A stretch of 64,000 nt of DNA from Adiantum capillus-veneris (GCA_014529385.2 CM043969.1:73180176-73244175); one strand, 5' to 3'; counted from the first letter of the stretch, positions 11,961-24,116 are shown. Notes: generated by a model not told the origin, from the letters alone. A program made the numbers and translations.

Positions 11961-12521
11961 GTTGAATCTAGTGCAGGCGAGACTGCACAAGAGGGGAGTT
12001 ACTCCGCTCCTTTGTCACACATTATCCAGATGGAATAAAGTCATTGACTTCCTTTGGATTTCAGGGATACTGATGGGGTTGACAGTATTTTGCTGAATGA
12101 CTTTATGAAAGAAGTACTTCAAACTCGAAATTCCCAAAATGAATCTATTACATGGGCTCTCTCATGTGAGTAGTGTGTGAGTGCAGCATTTCGGTCTTGT
12201 TTTCCGGAGAGATGAGATGGACATGATAGTAACAAGATTAGTCAATTGAGACATCTGTGGAGATCGGTGACAAATCTAGATGTGATTGCTAAATATGTTG
12301 CCGATTGATGGTGATTCTCATCCAAGATCTCGACGGAAGTAGTGATGTGAATGTGATTTGAATGTTCAGTGACTGTCCTCTTTGTGCAAGTGCTGGATAT
12401 TTATTGTCTAGTGCGTCAGTACTTACTACTTAGAGTCTGTATCTATTGAACTAGTTTCTGGCTTATGTTTGATTTTGCGGGCATAATCGAGGGCCATTAC
12501 AATTCTTCTAAGAGGGGGGTA

Positions 12522-13217
12522 TGTCACAAAGTGATGACGTGGCATGTCCACCTGGACGAACCCAATGGAAACTGACAAATTAAATGCATTAAGTTGTTTC
12601 AACTTACAGGGTCCTGTCTGATGGGGCCCAGGGAACACTAGGATAACAAAATTAAAGCAAAGGCCTGAAATTGCATGGATTGTTGACGTGGCACTAAGTA
12701 CGGACCTCCGCAATTTACAAGCTGTTACTGACCTGGCACAGCGTATGATTCCCGCAATTTCCGCTACAAATTGTGTTGTCAACTTTTGGTGCTAGCCCAT
12801 GAGACCAGATGGTTTTGGGATCAATTGCTTTTAGAACCTGAAGCTTTTCTTGAACTGCTTTTGGGCCTGAGGCCTTGAAATGAATTGCCAAGGCCTCTCT
12901 TTCTTAGATTATCTTGGGAGCACGCTTTCCTTGAACTGCTTTTGGGCCTGAGGCCTTGAAATGAATTGCCAAGGCCTCTCTTTCTTAGATTATCTTGGGA
13001 GCACTGAGCAGAGAGAGAGAGGACCCTCGGACATTGTACTTTGCCAAGATTAATGTAAAAAGAAATACCAAAAGAGACGGCAGACTTTAGGGCAAATCTC
13101 TCTGGAAACGGAACTACGTCGGACCGTATTGTCTCTCTTAGTTGTGATTAAGTTCTTTTTAGTTCTCTCGCGTGTATTGCATCAGATTCTCGACTTGGGG
13201 TGTCCAAGCCTGTTACA
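12522..13217 (+). repeat. 3' LTR of element F
   Basis: TG...CA ends, 696 bp, longer than the 5' LTR. One cause is a tandem duplication of about 75 bp around 12845-13000 (CTTTTGGGCCTGAGGCCTTG occurs twice). TSD GAGGG follows. Confidence 0.88.
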
Positions 13218-15445
13218 GAGGGTCCCCAAACCTGAACCTGGTAGAGCATAGTAGAAGCCACCAAGGTATCAAAGAGCCAAAGTTTTGTTCGAGGTTCCTG
13301 GAACTGAACCTGTGAACACATCCTCTCCAATCCTCCCAAGGCCGCATATGCTCTGGTCAGCCTATTCTCTGCTGCTCTCTTCAAAGAAAACCTTGACCTA
13401 GTGAAGACTACCCCAAGATAGGTGTATGCATATGTGTACTCCACGATCTCCGGACTATAAGTGAATGTAGGTGTTGATCTCCTGATCCACTGCAGAGTGG
13501 TGTTAAACACCTTAACCTTGGTTTTACCAAGGTTTACAGACAATCCGCTATCCTCCGCACACCTATGTTATACATCCAAATGTTGATGCATACCCTCCGA
13601 GGAGTAATGATCAACACAATATCATCAGCATATAACAACAATGGAATCCATGTCCCTGCTAAGCTGGGCACCTTTATCACCCTCTCTGTCAATGTAATCC
13701 GAAACCTCATCTATATACATATACATACCAAATAGAGTAGGAGCCAGTGGACAACCTTGTTTCACTCCAATAATGGAGTAAACTGAGTCAGATATTCCCT
13801 TTGGAGTACGTACATGCCCCATCACTCATGTGTCTAAAGCCATGATCCCCCAAGTTTGCGCATCAATCTGGCTCCGGAAACCATGTCAAATGCTTTGCGA
13901 AAATCCACAAAGCTACAATAGGTCTGTCTCCCATGTGCCCTACCCTCCTCAATGATGGCTTTGAGTGTCGGAATATGGTCAAGAGTGGAGAAGCCTATCT
14001 TGAAACCAGCTTGTCTCTCTTCCTATATCCCCTCACTCTCTACCCATCTGCTCAACAGTTGCTCAAGGATAGATAAATACAATTTTGCCAATGTGTGTTC
14101 AATCATAATAGTACGGTAGTTTCCAGGCACCGTAGGATCCCTTGCCTTGAAGAAAGGCATAATAGTAGACAATCTCCAAGTCTCAGGTAGACCCTCACAC
14201 ATGACACGATTGAACAAAACTGCAAGACCCTCTATCACCGTATCTCCAGCATGTATAAATTGCTCTGCTACTAGTCCATCATGATCATACGCCCCCCTTG
14301 TCTTCATCCTATCAATAGCCGTCTTTACCGTCTCAATGGTAAAGAAGGTACTCGTAGATGGGCATGGCTTACGAGGATCATGAAGGGGTGTCTGTCTAGG
14401 GATTGTATATAAGGATGCTCCATATTGAGTCTTGACCCCACACATCAGGGGAGGTAATCACTGGAGGAGGAGAGTGCTCATGGAAGCGACTCCATGCCTC
14501 TATACTCAAGAAAAACTCGTATAAATCTCTCTCCATCTGAGCTAGGAGCGCTCGCTTCTTTCGTCGCAAAAGGCGCCGGAAGGCTATCCAAGACTATTTG
14601 TGATTGATGACCCCTAGGAGAAGATCCCTCTGAAGTTGTGCTCTGGTTTGCATTCCTCATCATACCAAGTATTTTGAGGCATGCTCCCAAGATGGCGTCT
14701 CTGCCCAAGCTCAGTATGGGGGTATGCCTTTGCTGCTGCATCATGCAGTGTCTCAGTCAGCCAAGTGGTGATCTCTTCCACTGAGAGTACTGGCCTGGTT
14801 GTTGTACGTAGACGACCGAAGATCTCCTCTGTATAAACAGAGTCAATCTCTGGTGTAAATGTATAGTGGGTATGTGTCCTCCCACTTGACATCTGCGCTA
14901 TATTGTACTTCAAGGACACTGATAATGTCAAGAGAGCATGATCCACTGCTACACCCACTGGTATGGGTCCTACAGTGAAATGTTGAATGCAAGGAATGAA
15001 GCTCGGCTGTGTCAAGACATAGTCCATTATGCTGGCCCCATGTCTGTGTGGGAAGCAAGTAAAACCAGCTGATGCAGGAACTGTTGTAGGCCATTAAGTA
15101 TGGCCAGTCCATGTGAGTCCCCCATCTCCATCGGGTATCTCTCGTACTCGGTGTACTCATCTTGTGAGTGTCTATCGAGCCCCATATCACTGATATCTAG
15201 CTCTCTCAATATCTCATCTGAGGTATCATAAAAAGTAATCTGATGATTTCTCGTGCGAGCATTAAAGTCCCCCAGAAGAATAATGTCACCATTTCATGAC
15301 AATTCCCATGTGTCCTCGTCTAATATAGAGGAGGATTGTCCTCACGGTGCTGCATACACTTATGTGCCAAAGGGGGGGGGGGGGGTAACAAATAGCAATG
15401 TACAAGAATCTGCATGTCTTAGCCCTCAATCTCACCCACATGTAT
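13218..15445 (-). pseudogene. LINE ORF2: endonuclease and reverse transcriptase (middle piece)
   Basis: Minus strand, from high to low coordinates: endonuclease strand LLGDFNARTRNHQ near 15250; ARDPTVPGNYRTI near 14120 (RT motif 1 region); FVDFRKAFDMV near 13900 (catalytic motif A); GVKQGCPLAPTLFG near 13750 (motif B); YADDIVLI near 13630 (catalytic motif C); then a thumb-like region ending near 13150. Frameshifts and stops occur, so no full ORF remains. A 14-nt G run (15372-15385) disrupts the endonuclease. Element F cuts it at 13218 and E1 at 15446; the 5' part resumes at 25373. The RT family is certain; the clade is not assigned. Confidence 0.88.
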
Positions 15446-16708
15446 TGTCACGTGACACATCCAACCCTATGTATCTGTGGACAAGCTACACCATGATCAG
15501 GGTCTAGTCAGCCCAGTCAGTCTAGATTAGTAGTGATCTGGCACTTTTGTGAGTCTATTCGTAGACCGTGCATGCCCAGTCACTTAGTGTAGATGCATAT
15601 CCTCTGGTTGCACACAACATGATCATGAGTATTCCCATCAGAATCCATCAGAATCAGTCAGGGGAATTTTCCAGTGCATTTAGCCTATTTTACCTATTTT
15701 TGACATTTTTCACTTATTAATTTAAGTGACTTCCCAACAAAAGTAGGTAGGACAAATTGGGTAAGTTAATATACAAGCAAACCCAAGTTAGCACTCAATG
15801 GCAGAAGAGGCAACAGGAGCCAAGCTCAACAGGCAACTTCTCAGCAGAACCTTTGCGGTTTTCCCCTCCAAGCAAGATCCCAAGCCTTGGCGTTTTCTCC
15901 AAGCACCAGCCCTAGCGTTTTCTACATCAGCCTATCCCTGGCGTTTTCAACAGCAGCACCATCGTCAGCAATCCCAAGCTCTTGGCGTTTTTGCATCAGA
16001 TTGCATTGCCAATAGAACCCTGCACATAGCGTTTTTGCAAGGCATCAGCTGGCGTTTCTGGAACACAATAGCTGGCATTTCTGACATCAGCAAGCTTGCG
16101 TTTTCAGCCTCAGCCACAGCGATTCAGCAGTAGATCAAGACCAGCAAGATACCCCTCAAGTGTAGCAGATTCAGCCCGGGTAAAGTCCTCAGTTTTCACC
16201 CTTACGGATCATCAGTTTTCACCCCTGCACCTGCAGATTTACAGCGTCAAAGACCCCCAAAAAAGAGCCCCTGAATCAGCGTTTTTGACTCAATCGCAGA
16301 TTTCAGCCCATAGCGTTTTTGGACGGCAGTAGAAAGATTGCAGATTTCAGCCATTAGGTCGACCTCGCCATCACCGTCGTCATCGTCGACATAGCCTAGA
16401 CTTGCATCAGTCTCATGCATTCCATTTGTAACAGATTGTGCAATCATAAGTAGACCACTCTCGCAGACGAGAGTGGGGCCTTCGGAGGAGGGTTTTACAA
16501 CGTCTCTGGTGTCATATCTCTCTTCTCTCTCTATCTCTCAGTCTCATACACTTGCACGCACAGTGTCCATTCACTTTGTTTGTGATCATAGCATTTTCTC
16601 ATTAAGGACGCAAGGCTCTCCCTTCCATAAGAACAAAAGGAACCTTGAGCACAGTTCGGAGCACTCATCTTGAGCAAAGCGCAAAAAATCATTCCGCTGC
16701 ACCTAACA
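15446..16708 (+). repeat. 5' LTR of E1
   Basis: Begins with the perfect palindrome TGTCACGTGACA (contains a CACGTG G-box) and ends CACCTAACA. About ten GCGTTTT motifs are spaced 25-45 bp apart between 15860 and 16325. Close match to 24117-25367. Confidence 0.92.
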
Positions 16709-16709
16709 T

Positions 16710-16721
16710 TGGTATCAGAGC
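16710..16721 (+). other. Primer-binding site of E1 (initiator Met tRNA)
   Basis: TGGTATCAGAGC one base after the LTR end. Confidence 0.85.
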
Positions 16722-17631
16722 TTTGGCAGTGTTCTGTATCACTCAAGGAGAGAACCTGAAACCAGCTTGTACTTTCAATAAGGGCGGTAGACCTTAGACT
16801 TAAACCTTATTTGCTTTCACCCATTTAATTTATCGCCCACTTTACCTGTACTTTCCAGACACAACAAAGGGGAAAGGGATATAGGTTGCTCGAATGCACC
16901 TGTATGAGAAGACCGACACCAGATTGGCCCCTAACTTAGGCGCCCCTTTCGGTATTTCTTTATTGTTTAAAAGAGGGAATAAACGCTGTGGTTCCCTACA
17001 AGCTGCCCCGCACAAGCTTGGCTGAATTTCAACTGTTCCGGCTCGGTTTCGGCAACATAACTGTACTAGGACCATTCACAGTCAGTATTCCCACACATTG
17101 AATGACTTTCCCGACGTATACGGGCACTTTGCAAAACCTGGCGAGAATCTGCAGCACTCTGAATTCTTTGTCCTGAAAATACGACAGATCACCTGTACAA
17201 CGGTCCCCGAACCTCCTGGGGGTATTAGGGTCCGTTTAGGGCCCAAACCGTAAACCTGCAAAAATACACAGCAGGCTGTAATTTACTGTTTCGGGCTCCG
17301 TTTCGCATGCCGATCGCATCCGTAGCAAGTCCTCGAGCTCCTGCACCTGTAGGGCTACTTGCCCTTTGAATCGGACGAGATTTCTGGCGTGAAACCTTTC
17401 CGAATTCACTTGTACCTGCGGGGGATTAGCCGCTAGCTAATCCAGTACCTGTGCAAGAGGCTCTTGCCTCGGCAATCGCACAGAACCCACACAACTGTAC
17501 ATTGGTCAATTTAAAAGCCCACTAGAGAGGCATAACATACTGCCATAGGGGAGAGAGAGAGCAGTGCGTAGCGTGCAAGGCATCACTCCTGGCACCACAT
17601 TGTACATAAGAGGGAAAGGAAGCACTCCATA

Positions 17632-20600
17632 TGTAACCGGCCTGTTAACTTCAAAAAGGGCGGTAGACTTTACTTCAAACCTTGATTTAGCTTTCACCCA
17701 TTATTAGTCGTCTATTCTACCTGTGCTATAATGACACAAGAGAGGGGAATGGGATACAGATGCTAGAATGCATCTGTATGCGAGTCAGACACTGGATTGG
17801 CCCCTAAATAGGCGCCCCTTTCGGTATTTCTTTATTCTTTTACAGTTAAGAGGAAGTACAAAGAGTGCTTATAGCACTAAACCTGTATCCCGCAGTTCTT
17901 AACCTATTAGGAAGGATTTAGGGCATCGAAACAGCCCCAAACCTGCAAAAATCAGAGTTCCGAGAATCCTAATCTATATCCAGCAATACAACACCTGTTT
18001 TGACTAAATTTTGGAACACAACGGCTCCAAAACTTGCGCGAAACCAATTCCCCTACTGGAACTCACTTCCACTAGCATAAACCCTCTGATTCCAACTCAA
18101 AAAGAGCAATTACAGCTCGCTGGAATTTCTGGTTTTTCACTTGTTTTGAGCCCCAACACTTCCTAGAAGTGTTCTCTGACAATTGGGCATTGTTCCCAAT
18201 GCATCTGGCATCCATATGGCTGCAAAACAGTAAGTTTCAGACCGCTGTATTTTCTGGTTAGGACCTGTTTTTGACCTAATTTCAGTTGTCAACTGTCCCT
18301 GCACTGTTCCCAATGCCTTGGACTACGTGCCCATTGATTCTGACATGATTCCGAGCACAAAACAGTCCCAAAACAGCCCAAAATCAGCAATAAAAAAGTA
18401 CTGATTTTTGTGTGTTTACTTGAGAGGTTATCACCCTCTCGTTTCCCTACTTTGGAGTAGAAGTTAGCTACTCCTGTTCCTGTTCAGGGAGGCTCTTGCC
18501 TCAACAATAGAGCATCAAACCACAAGACTGTACATGGTCAATCTGATGAGCCCACTAGAGGGGCATAACCATAAAGAATAGGGGAGAGAGAGAGCAGTGA
18601 GAGGTGTGCAGGTCATGACATCATGCACCTCACTGTACATAGAGGGTAAGCGGGCACTCCATTGAAGCTCTCCCACATGTGACAGCACTCAAAAACGAAC
18701 TCCCAACTGAAAATCACGTTTTTGCCTTCTCTTTTAAGTAGTAAACTGACCTCAGAGTGCCAAGTGTCACTCATTTGTGCATTTTCCCGCTTTAGACCCC
18801 GGGTCTAAAAATATCTCACCTGCAGCCTCTGTTGACTTGGCCACAGAGTAACAAAATGATCCCCATGTCAAATTGCACGTAATGACGCAAAGACATTTTG
18901 TCGTCCAAAAATAGCAGTCCCTAAAATTTAGGAGTTTCTGCCATTACATTCTTCTAGGTCACCTGACCCTCTTTGTACACTGTAGCCACACCCAGAACTG
19001 AAATGTAGCCTATGTAGCAAAGGATTCCACTTTGGCTGGCCAATGACCCCACTTTGGCTAACCATAGTCCTTGTCCAACCTTAGTGCTCTTTAGCCCTCA
19101 GGCCTGGACTCTCTCTGAACAGTTCCACACTGGCTATGCAATGTAGGGCAGTTAGATTTCCAGAGGGGTGTTTCCAAAAGGTAAAACAAACCAAATTCCC
19201 CAAAGAAGGAGAAAATAAACAAAAATGGAATTGCCACTGGCTGGTGACATACCCCCCTCTTGAAATCTCAAACGTCCTCGTTTGCACCTACGTCGTACAT
19301 GCTTACAGTCAGCACTTGGGTGTCCGGACACCGTGTCGACACATGTACGACACATACATGCTCACAGTCACAACACCTCGTTGACACATGTATTGCCTGC
19401 GTGTGAACCCTGTCCGAATGACATAGTGGAAGCGTCACACTCTGCCATTGCTTTGAGTCCATAACTTTCCAATGACAAAATGGAAGGGTCACATTTTGCC
19501 ATTGTCTTTTAGTACACGTTGGATCCAGTAACCTTTCGAGCATACCCAAACCGACAGTTTAAGAATGCACTTACACATGTACTCTTCAATAGAAATAATT
19601 GTTGTACCCTTGACAAACTAACAAGAAATACTCACTTCTATAGCACTAAACAAACTTTTGGACATTCCATAAGAGCAATTGCCAAATTGACAATCTGTAC
19701 AGCTCTAACATTCATGTAACATGCACTTCATTTGAGCTCACTGTAAGTAACATGTACATCATTTCTTTCAGAAGCCATTGTCACACTGACAATCCATGTA
19801 GCTCTGAATCTGAAGGGGTCAAGGTAGGTTGCAAACCAAGGTTTTAAGTTCCCATACTTTTAGTGACTCTGCAAGTTCACTTTTTTCCATCCACTTGACA
19901 TCCAGAGGTGAATAGCTTTTGACCTTTACCAAATAGCACCTTACAACCTTGCCTTTTCTTTTCTTTCTTTATGTGCCAAAATCTGTTCCAAAACCAAGAT
20001 CTCAAGTTCCTCGACTTTCGGCTGATCTTCAGCTGGCATATCTTCTCGCACATCACCCACATAGAGTCTAAGAAGACTCATGTGAAACGCATTGTGAATC
20101 TTCCAACTCTCAGGCAATTTCAGCCTTTATGCAATATCACCGATTTGCATACTGAGCATCGAAAACAATCTTTCTCTGCTCTTCATCTTGATCTTTGGAG
20201 ATTAACCTGTGATCTACCCTTATGCTGTCACTTTTATTGGGCTGAGAATTCTCTTTTTGACCCAATGTTGGCAGCATAACTGTAGTAGAAACCTTCACAA
20301 CCAAAAATCCACATATCCAAGTGATTATCCACACATAATAGAGCACTTTTGCAAACCTGTCCTGGAAATTCAGCACGCTGAATTCTCTGTTTTTAGCTCC
20401 TAAAATGCTCCAGATCACTTGTATTACTATCCTCTAGCTTCCCCGAAGCTCTTGGGACAAAAAGGCATCAAATAGGGTCAAAACCCTAAATCTACAAAAA
20501 AAATACAGCAAGCTGTATTTTCTTCTTTCGAGCTCTGATTTGCGTGCCAATCGCACCAATTCGTAGCCTTTGATCTTCTGCATCAGTAGGACTACTTGCC

Positions 20601-21606
20601 CTTTGATTTACACGAGATTTCTCACAAGAAATCTTGTTAAATCATCCTGTACCTGTTTTGAATTAGCCTTTTTAGCTAATTCGGTACCTATATGAAATCA
20701 TTCCAAGTGGAAGGAGTCTGTCCTTGTAACAACAGTGTATTCCACCACTAACTTGCATTTTTTTTTTCAGAAAAGTGGCAGCTTTCCTGACTTTAAATGT
20801 TCCTTCCAACAAATGCTTTGTCAAACCGTTCGAGGAAAGAGAAAACCTTTGTCCTCTCATCAAAGCCATTGAATGTACATGGTCAATCTAATGAGCCCAC
20901 TAGAGGGGCATAACCATAAAGAATAAGGGAGAGAGAGAGCAGTGAGAGGTGTGCAGGTCATGACATCCTGCACCTCACTGTACATAGAGGGTAAGCCAGC
21001 ACTCCATTGAAGCTCTCCCACCTGTGACAGCACTCAAAAACGAGCTCCCAACTGAAAATCACGTTTTTGCCTTCTCTTTAAGTAGTAAACTGGCCTCATA
21101 GTGCCAAGTGTCACTCATTTGTGCATTTTCCCGCTTTAGACCCTCGGGTCTAAAAATATCTCACCTGCAGCCTCTGTTGACTTGGCCACAGAGTAACAAA
21201 ATGATCCCCATGTCAAACTGCACGTAATGACGCGAAGACATTTTGTCGTCCAAAAATAGCAGTCCCTAAAATTTAGGAGTTTCTGCCATTACATTCTTCT
21301 AGGTCATCTGACCCTCTTTGTACACTACAGCCACACCCAGAACTGAAATGTAGCCTATGTAGCAAAGGATTCCGCTTTGGCTGGCCAATGACCCCGCTTT
21401 GGCTAACAATAGTCCTTGTCCAACCTTAGCGCTCTTTAGCCCTCAGGCCTGGACTCTCTCTGAACAGTTCCACACTGGCTATGCAATGCAGGGCAATTAG
21501 ATTTCCAGAGGGGTGTTTCCAAAAGGTAAAACAAACGAAATTCGCCAAAGAAAGAGAAAATAAACAAAAATGGAATTGCCACTGGCTGGCGACATACCCC
21601 CCTCTT
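17632..21606 (-). mobile_element. Truncated, internally deleted A element (reversed)
   Basis: Minus-strand order: 12-nt polypurine tract (21606-21595), LTR from TGTCGCCAGCC (21594) down to ~20225 where its last ~300 bp are missing, then integrase tail and 3' UTR (20215-19262), a second polypurine tract (19261-19250), and a full LTR (19249-17632, ending in CA). Nearly all of gag-pol is deleted. The polypurine tract in front of the upstream LTR is unusual, since an integrated LTR should start at TG next to host DNA. Confidence 0.75.
19800..20215 (-). pseudogene. Integrase C-terminal remnant of the truncated A element
   Basis: Minus strand encodes ESWKIHNAFHMSLLRLYVGD and, further on, QILEQILAHKERK-like sequence in broken frames, matching 44670-44830 of element A. 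The 3' untranslated tail follows to 19262. Non-functional. Confidence 0.7.
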
Positions 21607-22578
21607 AACCTGTGAGACAGAAGCTGCAAATGAGCCCTCCTCTCTTCAAATTCAGCGCCACTTCTTCCTTGAGGAGGCAAGTGCACAGAAATGTGCCACT
21701 TGGCGCATTTACAAGCATTTTCCCATTTCGGGTTTGCCGCTTAAAAATATCCTAACCGATTGCCCAGTTGACTTCGCGGCAGAGTAATAAAATGTTCCCC
21801 TTGTCATTCCGGAGGTAATCACAAGAATACATTTTCAGGTTCCAAAATAGCACTTCCCTAAATTTTAAGAGATGCTGCCATTGTATCTTTCTAGGTTATC
21901 CGACCCTCTTTGTACACTGCAGCCACATCAAAAACTGAAATGTAGCCTATGTAGCAAAGGATTCCACTTTGGCTAGTCAATGACCCCACTTTGGCTAACC
22001 ATGGTCCTTGTCCAATCTTAGTGCTCTCTTGCCCTCAGGCCTGGACTCCCTCTGGACAGTTCCACACTAGCTATGCAATGCAGGGCAGTTAGATTTCCCG
22101 AGGGGTGTTTCCAAAAAGTGAAAGTAAAAAAATAATAAGAAAGAAATTAACAAAAAGGATAGATAGTAGTCACACGCTGGTGACAAAACCACAAGAATCA
22201 CAAGAATTTTTTTTGCTTGTAGCGATCACACAAACCCTAGATCGCTTGGGCGTGTCGATTCCTAATCCTGTTTTTGAAGAGTGACAGGAATCCCAGGAAA
22301 GAAGGGCTTGTCCAGCCTCCCCTTGTGTCTCTTTTCACTCATTGAGAGCCGACCGTGCACTTAGCGGCCAGCCAATCGACGTGAGGTGGGAAAAAGCAAC
22401 CTTGGTGTGGGCGCAAGGCCGCCAACGGGTGCGCCCGCAGAAAGGAGTAGAACTCGGGTGAAGAGAAGATCCTTCTCAAACGCGGTTTGCAAGCAAAAGA
22501 AAACCTCAAGACTCTCAAGAACCTCAACACCCTCAAGAACCCAAGTTCCTCGTGAACTTAAGAACCCACGACTTCAGA

Positions 22579-24105
22579 ATGGTCATCACTCGAAGCGGAA
22601 TGGATACTTCGCTTAGAGGTGATAAGCATGAGAGAGGTGAAGAAGAATTTTCTCCACCAAGAGGTTTTTCCGACCCTCCCCCTTCCCCATCTACGCCAAG
22701 GATTGCACTAACTCCTATGGAGAAGTTGAAGCAGTTGTTTCTGGAAAGGAAGATAGAACGCGAAGCAAGACACGCAGAAAGAAAAGCAGAAATAGAGCGT
22801 GAACACGAAGAAAGAGTGGCAGCCGTACATCGCGAAGCCAAAGCAAGACAAGAACAGAGCGAACGACACATGAAAGAGTTCTTGCGACTCTTTTCTCAAG
22901 TTCAGGCACGGATGTAAGAGAATCAGGAAAAGGAGACTCTCTCAGTCTCTTCTTCTCCAAAGCATGACACACATGATTTGCATGATGATTTGAATGACAA
23001 CGATTTGCATGATGATGATTTGAATGATCATGATAAGCATGATGATTTGGATGATAATGATGAGCATGATGATTTGCATGATCAAGATGTGATTTCTCAC
23101 AAGCATGATGATTTGCATGATCAAGATGTGGTTTCTCATAAGCATGATGAGTTGCATGAAGATGATGTGATTGTTCACAAGGATGATGTGTTAGTGGATG
23201 CTTTTTCTAGCGAAGCTAACCTCGTTGTAGATTCGATCAATCAAGAAGAACCGATCTTGGCTTTCGAGTCGAGATCCAAAGAACCCCCACAGGACGATTC
23301 GATCATTCAAGAAGAACCGATCTTGGCTCTCGAGCCTAGATCCAAAGAACCCCCACAGGAAGTACTATGTGTTCGCATGATTAGTAAACACGCATTGTTC
23401 GAGTGTTTCATTCGTGATCGTTTCCTGTATTTTAGTAAGCATCTTTACGTGATCCCTTTTCCTAGGCATGACATATTGTACGTTGAGCACGTATAACTCA
23501 TGAATGAGCACGAAAGTATGCGGATTGTTCATGAAAAGCTGAAAAGTATATATGTAAGGAAGTCACATTCCATGTCTCTTCCTTGGCATGACACAGTTGT
23601 AGAAAGAGCACATGAAAGCATGAGCACCAAGCATGGGCATTTCGGTTGTGAATTGCCACAGTTGATTGCTCTAGATCAAAAGAGGAAGATTCGATCTCAT
23701 TGTTTGCGTGTATGTGGTGAACGGTTTGGCATTCCGTCTATTGGTTCATTTACATTGCATGCACAGTCTTTAGCGAAGACAAGATTTTTTCCACTCACTT
23801 TACATGGAATAGGTATGTTCATGTTTTTGTGTTGGAAGTGGTTTCAGGAATTTTCAGCCATGGAGATTCTTGAAGAAGAAAGAAGCACGACTCTAGACGA
23901 CGTTGAAGCATCGAAGGAGCCACAGAAGACTTTGTGTCGCTTTCGGCGCGGCTCAAAGAAGCAGGCATTGCAGACCCTTATGAAGTTCAAGTCCCGCACG
24001 ACCTACACATCAGAGTGGACCGACCAAGAGTCCCTTCCAGAATTCCGGATGCTATTTGCGATCTCCCTCGACGCCATACAGTTCGGTACCAGTACCTCAC
24101 TTTGA
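22579..24105 (+). CDS. E-family ORF (copy 1): coiled-coil, His/Asp-rich repeat, unknown C-terminal domain
   Basis: One reading frame of 508 codons, with stops at 22915-22917 and 23494-23496. Parts in order: MVITRSGMDTS start (Ty3 gag proteins often begin MVTTRSG-like); Pro-rich segment; charged coiled coil with ERKAEIEREHEER (codons ~45-113); a His/Asp-rich repeat domain built on HDDLHDQDV-like units (22964-23190); two tandem units EEPILAxExRSKEPPQ; a hydrophobic HALFECFIRDRFLYF block; and, after TAA, a ~200-residue domain with CELPQLIALDQKRKIRS and GMFMFLCWKWFQEFS. I see no CCHC knuckle, no D[ST]G protease and no RT or integrase motif. The first stop is CAA in copy 2, so it is a lesion; the second stop is shared. 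A structural gag-like role is inference; the C-terminal domain is unknown to me. Confidence 0.65.
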
Positions 24106-24116
24106 AAAGAAGGGGA

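Larger units (their letters stand above)
7119..13217 (+). mobile_element. Element F: Ty3/gypsy LTR retrotransposon, internally deleted, nested in the LINE
   Basis: LTRs begin TGTCACAAAG and end ...TTACA, and the unit is flanked by perfect 5-bp duplications GAGGG (7114-7118 and 13218-13222). Behind the 5' LTR is an initiator-Met PBS; in front of the 3' LTR is a G-rich polypurine tract. Only gag scraps (8070-8960) and an integrase tail (11690-11960) remain; protease, RT, RNase H and most of integrase are missing. It carries two insertions of its own, a reversed B-family fragment (9060-9838) and a solo E-type LTR (9867-11502). It can no longer move by itself. Confidence 0.88.
16757..22185 (-). 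mobile_element. A-family LTR (reversed) in the E1 leader, itself split by a truncated A element
   Basis: Outer ends are those of a reversed A LTR (TGAAACC... and ...CGCTGGTGACA), with near-matching flanks GAACC (16752-16756) and AAACC (22186-22190). Comparison with E2 shows the E leader resumes at 22186. The outer LTR consists of 22185-21607 plus 17631-16757 (about 1.45 kb, the A LTR size). It is broken by an inner reversed element at 17632-21606. So E1 took a solo A LTR, and that LTR took another A copy. Confidence 0.8.

Noticed and set aside
22942-23178. Long antisense ORF (Ile/Met/His-rich) opposite the E His/Asp domain, also at 54492-54764
   Set aside because: It is the shadow of the GAT/CAT-rich repeat on the other strand; composition follows directly from the repeat.
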